NCBI GenBank assembly: GCA_029098225.1
Contig: JAQXNX010000033.1
Location: 62,001 to 126,000 of the forward strand
Reading direction: 5' to 3'
Origin: Spirochaetales bacterium
GTDB taxonomy: Bacteria > Spirochaetota > Spirochaetia > Treponematales > Treponemataceae
DNA: 64,000 nt
Shown here: positions 58,283 through 64,000 of the stretch, one piece after another
Numbering within the stretch: the first letter of the stretch is position 1
Layout of the letters: every line of letters starts with the position of its first letter
Position numbers and translations under genes: made by a program
The notes under the pieces: generated by a model
The model's input: the letters and a program-made list of their open reading frames with translations, nothing else
Told to the model about the DNA's origin: nothing
Databases searched by the model: none

Positions 58283-58684
58283 TCATACTTTCGTATATGT
58301 TGCTGAATCAAAATAAAATTGACCGTTTGAAATATCAACAGAATAAACTCCAGGCTGAAGAGTAATACCAGGATACGTCCAGGTTACAGTTAGAGTTATA
58401 TTTCCGTTAGTTTCATCACCACTATTTATTGTATAAGTACCACATGAGTACATTATGCCATTTGAAAAAATTTCTTGCCAGGTCCCATCAGAATAAACTA
58501 TTACGGAATCTGTGTAACCATTTTTTGGCCCGCTATATGTAGCAAGAACAGTTTTTGAAGAAGAACCTGAACTGCCGCCAGAACTTGAAGAACCAGACGG
58601 ATTCGATGGATTTGAACAGGAAACAATGTTAAATAACATTAACAAAACCGCAAAATAAAACGAAAGCTTAAAAGTCTTTTTCAT
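58283..58684 (-). CDS. Small lipoprotein
   Basis: MKKTFKLSFYFAVLLMLFNIVSCSNPSNPSGSSSSGGSSGSSS lipobox plus Ser/Gly linker. Start trimmed. Confidence 0.65.
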   Translation of the reverse strand: MKKTFKLSFYFAVLLMLFNIVSCSNPSNPSGSSSSGGSSGSSSKTVLATYSGPKNGYTDSVIVYSDGTWQEIFSNGIMYSCGTYTINSGDETNGNITLTVTWTYPGITLQPGVYSVDISNGQFYFDSATYTKV

Positions 58685-59014
58685 AATAACTCCATTAACG
58701 TCAGTGCTCGCGCACCTGCGCACATATAAGCAGTTTTTTGCCTTCTGCAAAACTGCTTGAATTAGCGCAAAATATTTTCCAGATTAAGGAATGATTTTAT
58801 TATGAGGCTTTTATTACAAAAAAAGATAGTGAGTTTTACCCACTGATTTTTAATTCCAGCGGGAAATATTTTTGAAAAAAAGATACATCGCATCAAGGCA
58901 CGTTCACGCTTAAAGCCTTGACATCGCCGTTTTCAGAAGTTGTAATAAATCCTAAAAACGGCAGGATTTTTAATCAGCGGGTATTTATTTATTTTATTTA
59001 ATTAAGCTTTAAAT

Positions 59015-59863
59015 TTATCCTTTTACTGCGCCTGCAGTTATTCCTGAATAAATCTGCTTCTGACATAAAATGAACACAACAAATGCCGGTATTATTGAAA
59101 TTATTACACCGGCGCAAATCAAATTATACTGACTTCCCAAAGGGCCTGTAAAAGTATAAAGAGAAATTGCCACTGTCCTGAGTTTTACATCCTGCAGATA
59201 AAGATTTGCGCAGTAATATTCGTTATAACAGCTTACACCTTTTAAAATCAAACTTGTAATAGTTGCTGGTTTTAAAAGCGGAAGTATAATTTCCCAGTAA
59301 ATCTTAAAATAGGAAGCCCCGTCAATAATAGCTGATTCATCCAGAGAAACCGGTATATTTTCCATAAACTGAATGAATATATATATGGAAATTACATCAG
59401 TTCCCATCATCATGATAATATAACCATAAAGATGATTTATAAAACCAAGTTTTCCCATAATAGAATAAACAGAAACCTGCATTGCAACTCCCGGAAGTAA
59501 AGTTGCAAAAAGGAACAAACGGCGAATCAATGTATTTCCAGGGAACTTAAAGCGATTCAAAATATAAGCCAGCTGAGAACTAATAAGAATAGAACCTGCA
59601 AGAACAAAAAATAGAACTATAAATGAATTTAGAAAGGCTCTTCCCATATTTGCCAATGTAAACGCATTCCAGAAGTTTTTAAAATATATTATTTTCGGAA
59701 GCATCATTACAGACGTAGTCTGATATTCTTCAGTATTTTTAAGTGCAGTAATAATACAGGATACTAAAGGAAGAATAGTCCAGAAGGCAAAAAAAACAAG
59801 AATAAAATATTTAAAAAAGCTTTTAAGTAACGAAGAATATTTTGCTTTATTTTCAAACATCAT
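59015..59863 (-). CDS. Carbohydrate ABC transporter permease (MalG/CUT1-like)
   Basis: EAA-loop region SLDESAIIDGASYFKIYWEIILPLLKPA; six TM segments. Confidence 0.9.
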   Translation of the reverse strand: MMFENKAKYSSLLKSFFKYFILVFFAFWTILPLVSCIITALKNTEEYQTTSVMMLPKIIYFKNFWNAFTLANMGRAFLNSFIVLFFVLAGSILISSQLAYILNRFKFPGNTLIRRLFLFATLLPGVAMQVSVYSIMGKLGFINHLYGYIIMMMGTDVISIYIFIQFMENIPVSLDESAIIDGASYFKIYWEIILPLLKPATITSLILKGVSCYNEYYCANLYLQDVKLRTVAISLYTFTGPLGSQYNLICAGVIISIIPAFVVFILCQKQIYSGITAGAVKG

Positions 59864-60783
59864 AGAATATCCCCCTTACCAGATTCTGTACCTGAATTTC
59901 GGAATGCATATTTTAATACGACTTTTTGAATAATTGTAACAATAAAAATTAAAACAAGAAGGAATACAGCCATAGCAGAAGCAAGTCCAACTTTTTGACT
60001 TGTATGAGCTACCTGATCCATAATTATAAAGTAAGTTCCTGTGCCGTTTGCACCCTTTGTAATTACAAAAGGCGGTTCAAAAGCACTTAAAGAACCAGTC
60101 ACAGACAAAATGATATTTAAAGTAACGATTGTTTTTATACTAGGTAGAATTATATGAAAGAATTGCTGAACCTTTGATGCTCCATCAAGTTCTGCAGCTT
60201 CATACAATTCCGCATCTACAGACATAATTGCACCAATAAAAAGAACCATATTCTGGCCAAGATAACGCCATACAGAAGTTCCCACAAGAGAAACATTATT
60301 TAAGCCCTGTGTCTTCAGCCAGTAAGGTAAATTATCCTTTGGGAATCCCAGCCAGCTAAGAACTGTATCAAATACAAAGCCATGTGTAAAAAAGAATTTA
60401 AAAATAAAACCAATGGCAATTCCATTTATCAAAAACGGAAAAAACATTATTCCCTTAAACAGATTCCCGAGCTTAGTTTTAAAACTTAATAAAGTAGCCA
60501 GAAGAAGAGCAAGCACTAACTGAACTACAGAACCGCCCATATAATAAAGTGAATTTTTAAGAGAATTAAAAATATCTTCTCTGGTAAAAAGATCTTTGTA
60601 GTTTTTTAATCCGACAAAAGTTCTTTCACCAATATATTTCATTTTGTAAAAACTATATGTTACCATTTCACCAAATGGAAGATAGGTGAAAGTAAAAAGA
60701 AGAAGAAGAGGAATTATTATAAAGGCCAGTATTACGGCTGTCTTTGAATAATGTATATTTATTTTTTTCATAATTTTTTCCAT
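59860..60783 (-). CDS. Carbohydrate ABC transporter permease (MalF/CUT1-like)
   Basis: ELYEAAELDGASKVQQFFHIILPSIKTI EAA loop; FTREDIFNSLKNSLYYMGGSVVQLVLALLLA. Confidence 0.9.
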   Translation of the reverse strand: MEKIMKKINIHYSKTAVILAFIIIPLLLLFTFTYLPFGEMVTYSFYKMKYIGERTFVGLKNYKDLFTREDIFNSLKNSLYYMGGSVVQLVLALLLATLLSFKTKLGNLFKGIMFFPFLINGIAIGFIFKFFFTHGFVFDTVLSWLGFPKDNLPYWLKTQGLNNVSLVGTSVWRYLGQNMVLFIGAIMSVDAELYEAAELDGASKVQQFFHIILPSIKTIVTLNIILSVTGSLSAFEPPFVITKGANGTGTYFIIMDQVAHTSQKVGLASAMAVFLLVLIFIVTIIQKVVLKYAFRNSGTESGKGDIL

Positions 60784-60861
60784 GGCAAAAGGCGGGCTAA
60801 GGCTGCTTACAAAGAAGCCTTAGCCCTTATTCTTTCTGTTATTTGTGGTCTAAATTAACGA

Positions 60862-62253
60862 CTAGTATTTTATCTGAACATTAGCACTAGACTGAGCATC
60901 AGACCATGCTAAATTCCATTCATCCATAATTGCATCAAAGGTTTTAGTTCCGTTTACTGCGTGTTCAATAATCTGCTGAACCTTAAGATTTCCGCCAGCA
61001 TTAATATTTAATTCTGATTCAGAATTAAGTTCATTGAACAAATCAGATTCACCGGCAGCAGCAGGATTATCAGAAACAAATTCTACATTGTTTTCAGAGA
61101 AAGCAGCATAAGCAGCCGGATAGTTATCATCGTTTGCGGCAATTGGAATACCACCTTCATTAAATGCAAATCCAGATTTTTCTGTGAACCATTTTACAAA
61201 AATCATTGCAGCATTTTTGTTTGTCTCAGAAGCCTTTGAATTAATACCAAAACAATAATCTGGTCCTGCAGAAGCATACTGTTTTCCATTAATTGTAATT
61301 GGGAATGACATATATCCAATGTCATCTGGATTAGGTCCGGCACCCTGCATCTGTGTAAATGCCCATGAACCAAGAACCATTGTTCCAATTTCACCACGAT
61401 TTATCATACCCTTACAACCTTCCCAGTCTGTTGTAGTGTAGTCATCTTCAATGAGTTTATTGGCAGCTGCATCATACAAAACCTTATAAACAGCATAAGC
61501 ATGAGTTCCATCGTTATAGTTTTTAAATGGATTCTTTGTATGAAGAAGTACATTATTCATGTAATCTGCATCACCTGTTGCAGAACCTCCAAGATATGCA
61601 TCCCAGGCACCCATTGTCCAGCCGGCAGCATAGTTTGTATAAAGAGGAATTGCATTTGTCTTTTCTCTGATAAGTTTAAGATCTGCTATAAATTCATCTG
61701 TTGATTTTGGAAGTGTGTTAATTCCTGCCTGCTTGAAAACCTTTTTATTGTAAAGAACACCCTGAGCATTTCCTGTTGACGGAACTCCATAAACCTGTCC
61801 GTCATATTCCCAGTTAGTTGCAAATTTAATCTGTTTTTCCATTGTAGAAAGATCTCCAAAAGAAACAAAATAATTTGCAAGTTCTTTTTTATCGATAGCC
61901 GGGATCATCATAATATCACCCCAGTCTCCACCCTGCAGACGAAGAAGAGCAATACTTGCATAATCAGTAATACCTTCAATTTCAACTTTGATATTTGGAT
62001 AAAGTTTATTAAACTCTTCCAGATATTTTTTAAATGTAACTCCAGTATAAGAATCCTGAAGCATATCAGTTCTATGACTGAGAAGTTTTAAAGTTGCAGA
62101 AATATCTGTACCTGTTTTTCCAAGTTCAATTTCTGCATACTGCAATACTTTACCAGAAGATTTTTCTGAGCCGGATTTTTTTGAACAACTGGTAACCATC
62201 ATCAAGCTTGCTGCAGCAGTAACCACAGCGGCAATTTTAAGTAACTTTTTCAT
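60862..62253 (-). CDS. Extracellular solute-binding lipoprotein (CUT1 family)
   Basis: Lipobox ASLMMVTSCSKK; FNKLYPNIKVEIEGI, VYGVPSTGNAQGVLYNKKVFKQAGI, GSWAFTQMQGAGP. Confidence 0.9.
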   Translation of the reverse strand: MKKLLKIAAVVTAAASLMMVTSCSKKSGSEKSSGKVLQYAEIELGKTGTDISATLKLLSHRTDMLQDSYTGVTFKKYLEEFNKLYPNIKVEIEGITDYASIALLRLQGGDWGDIMMIPAIDKKELANYFVSFGDLSTMEKQIKFATNWEYDGQVYGVPSTGNAQGVLYNKKVFKQAGINTLPKSTDEFIADLKLIREKTNAIPLYTNYAAGWTMGAWDAYLGGSATGDADYMNNVLLHTKNPFKNYNDGTHAYAVYKVLYDAAANKLIEDDYTTTDWEGCKGMINRGEIGTMVLGSWAFTQMQGAGPNPDDIGYMSFPITINGKQYASAGPDYCFGINSKASETNKNAAMIFVKWFTEKSGFAFNEGGIPIAANDDNYPAAYAAFSENNVEFVSDNPAAAGESDLFNELNSESELNINAGGNLKVQQIIEHAVNGTKTFDAIMDEWNLAWSDAQSSANVQIKY

Positions 62254-62340
62254 TAAAATGTCCTCCTAACTTAATCTTTTAAGTAATTTTAGTTTAACAT
62301 TAACTTAAAAAAAAGCAAGTTTAAATTTATTTTAATCAAA

Positions 62341-62358
62341 AAGTTAATCGTTTAACTT
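62341..62358. promoter_or_regulatory. LacI-family-like operator upstream of the sugar ABC transporter
   Basis: Near-perfect palindrome AAGTTAATCGTTTAACTT with central CG; additional related inverted repeats nearby (acttaatcttttaagt, 62269-62284). Confidence 0.5.
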
Positions 62359-62419
62359 AAAAAAAAAGTAAAAAAAAAGAGCTATCCCACAGAATAACTC
62401 CCTATTAGAATAAAAAAAT

Positions 62420-62449
62420 CAAAAAAAAATCCCGCATTACAGCGGGATT
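62420..62449 (-). terminator. Intrinsic terminator after rpsO
   Basis: aatcccgc-N5-gcgggatt inverted repeat; on the minus strand it is followed by a run of T. Confidence 0.85.
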
Positions 62450-62486
62450 GTAAAAACCGGCAAGTGCAATTTGCCTGATTTGTAGC

Positions 62487-62756
62487 CTACTTTCTGAGAC
62501 CAAGCTCTTTAATGAATGCGCGGTATCCTTCAAGATCTGTGCGTTCATAGTAACGGAGCATCTTTCTTCTCTGACCAACTACCTTCAAAAGTGCACGTTT
62601 TGCTGTTGCATCTTTTGGGAAAGCGTTTACATGGTCTGTAAGCTGCTGAACACGCTGTGTCATCAAAGCAATCTGAACTTTTACGTTTCCTGTGTCATTT
62701 TCTTTAGCACCGTATTTTTTTACAGTTGCTGAAGTTGTTTCTTTTGCAAGTGCCAT
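62487..62756 (-). CDS. rpsO: 30S ribosomal protein S15
   Basis: MALAKETTSATVKKYGAKENDTGNVKVQIALMTQRVQQLTDHV...GQRRKMLRYYERTDLEGYRAFIKELGLRK. Start trimmed to MALAKE. Confidence 0.96.
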   Translation of the reverse strand: MALAKETTSATVKKYGAKENDTGNVKVQIALMTQRVQQLTDHVNAFPKDATAKRALLKVVGQRRKMLRYYERTDLEGYRAFIKELGLRK

Positions 62757-62900
62757 ACTGGAACCCCTTAAAAAAAAATTATTTCTGCATACGCGAATCT
62801 TTTGATGGTCGGCTTTCGGGTTGCGGAAAGCAAATCTCAAAAAATCCGTATCAACAGATTTTAAAGTCTGATTTTTTAAGCAGACTTTTTATTACAAAAT

Positions 62901-63110
62901 TTATTTATCGCCTTTAATGCCGTAGCGTTTGTTGAAGCGATCAATACGACCGGCAGTATCAACAAGTTTCTGCTTTCCTGTATAGAATGGATGGCAGGCA
63001 GAACAAATTTCAACGTGAATGTTTTCTACAGTTGAACGAGTTTCAATTACATTACCACATACACATGTGATTTTTGTAAGTTTGTAATTTGGGTGAATTC
63101 CCTTTTTCAT
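62901..63110 (-). CDS. rpmE: 50S ribosomal protein L31 (Cys-containing, zinc-binding type)
   Basis: [64 protein letters not shown]. Confidence 0.97.
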   Translation of the reverse strand: MKKGIHPNYKLTKITCVCGNVIETRSTVENIHVEICSACHPFYTGKQKLVDTAGRIDRFNKRYGIKGDK

Positions 63111-63277
63111 GTTTTACTCCTATACTCTTGCCCGATATTACGCCCGGCTGCCCCTAGCCTGCAATAAATGCATCTATCATTCCGCTACCGTCAACTAAAA
63201 TAAAAATAATATCACAAGATAAAATGATTAAATATTATATAAAAAAATCAAGCAGTTCGTCAATGGACTAATAAATA

Positions 63278-63352
63278 TGGCGGGGAAAACTTCATCCCGC
63301 CCTTATAGATAATCCGTTAAAAAACGGGCTACGGCAGCGGGCCGTTTTACGG
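63278..63352. repeat. Hairpin repeat related to the 52.7-52.8 kb pair
   Basis: ggcggggaaaacttcatcccgcc followed by ccgttaaaaaacgggctacggcagcgggccgttttacgg. Confidence 0.7.
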
Positions 63353-63374
63353 AGAAACCTAAAACCCTGTTTTT

Positions 63375-63737
63375 CTACTCTGCTTCATTTCCTTTTTCAA
63401 GCTCGTTAAGCTTCTGGACCATTTCAAAGCCTTCTTTCATTCCTGCATCAACTAAAAACTGAAGTTTAGGAAACTGACGGATCCGCATTTTTTTTGCTAT
63501 TTCGCGCTGAATAAAACCAGCGGCAGCATTCAATCCATCAACTCCTTTTTTTAATTGATTATCAGGTAAAAAAGTAGAAACATAAACTTTTGCATATCCA
63601 AGATCAGAAGTAACTTCAACCCGGTTTATACTAAGAAAAGTAGAAACACGGGGATCTTTTACATCGCCATGGAGAATAAGCTTAGAAATTTCATCTCGCA
63701 GCTGATCATTAAGACGCTGCAATCTGTACTGTCCCAT
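63375..63737 (-). CDS. rbfA: Ribosome-binding factor A
   Basis: YRLQRLNDQLRDEISKLILHGDVKDPRVSTFLSINRVEVTSDLGYAKVYVS. Confidence 0.93.
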   Translation of the reverse strand: MGQYRLQRLNDQLRDEISKLILHGDVKDPRVSTFLSINRVEVTSDLGYAKVYVSTFLPDNQLKKGVDGLNAAAGFIQREIAKKMRIRQFPKLQFLVDAGMKEGFEMVQKLNELEKGNEAE

Positions 63738-63739
63738 GT

Positions 63740-64000
63740 TTAGTTCGAACCTCCGTCTTCACTTGAACCAGTAACATTTCTCTTTTCAATTTCGGCCTGT
63801 TCCTCTGCAAGAGTTTTTCCAAGCTTTTTAGCAACTTCAACAATTTCAAAGATTTCAAGACGGTCGCCAACCTGAATGTCCTGCCAGTTTTCAAGACCAA
63901 TACCACATTCATAGCCGGTAGATACTTCTTTAACATCATCCTTAAAGCGCTTCAAAGAAGAAATCTTTCCTGTAAAGAGTACTATACCTTCGCGAACAAG
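63740..64000 (-). CDS. infB: Translation initiation factor IF-2, C-terminal end (rest outside the window)
   Basis: Open to the window edge: [55 protein letters not shown]. Confidence 0.95.
   Translation of the reverse strand, partial: LVREGIVLFTGKISSLKRFKDDVKEVSTGYECGIGLENWQDIQVGDRLEIFEIVEVAKKLGKTLAEEQAEIEKRNVTGSSEDGGSN

Noticed and set aside
1-64000. tRNA or rRNA genes
   Set aside because: No cloverleaf/T-loop motif or rRNA-like stretch noticed in the intergenic regions by eye; a tRNAscan/barrnap run would be needed to be certain.

Overview
The window is a chromosomal segment from an AT-rich spirochaete, most consistent with Treponema. This rests on recognisable protein families and gene order: mcsA-mcsB-clpC, phoH-HD hydrolase-ybeY-tlyC, lptF/G-tgt, pnp, rpsO, rpmE, rbfA and infB. 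Most of it is ordinary housekeeping on the minus strand. A plus-strand block (purA, capA-like, DEAH helicase) lies at 38.4-43.4 kb, and two very large beta-helix/LRR lipoproteins lie at 29-38 kb.

The least ordinary stretch is 52.46-62.49 kb. It separates pnp from rpsO, which are usually adjacent. It contains several families of structured intergenic repeats, a two-component system with an overlapping membrane protein gene, and a sugar-type ABC transporter with a LacI-like operator. Its strongest unexplained signal is at 53100-53518: six 38-bp inverted-repeat units, each gacctacaa-N20-ttgtaggtc, with start-to-start spacing of 74, 74, 74, 85 and 74 bp. Only the arms are strongly conserved, and one unit has a compensatory double change. 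The array sits directly upstream of, and co-oriented with, a gene for a PD-(D/E)XK-like nuclease (53593-54633) that carries a 12-aa tandem-repeat insert. I cannot assign the array to a known class (not CRISPR, not integron attC), and it is the best candidate for an undescribed system here.

Other points include a canonical prfB +1 programmed frameshift, a divergent McsB-like protein, and small hairpin repeats.
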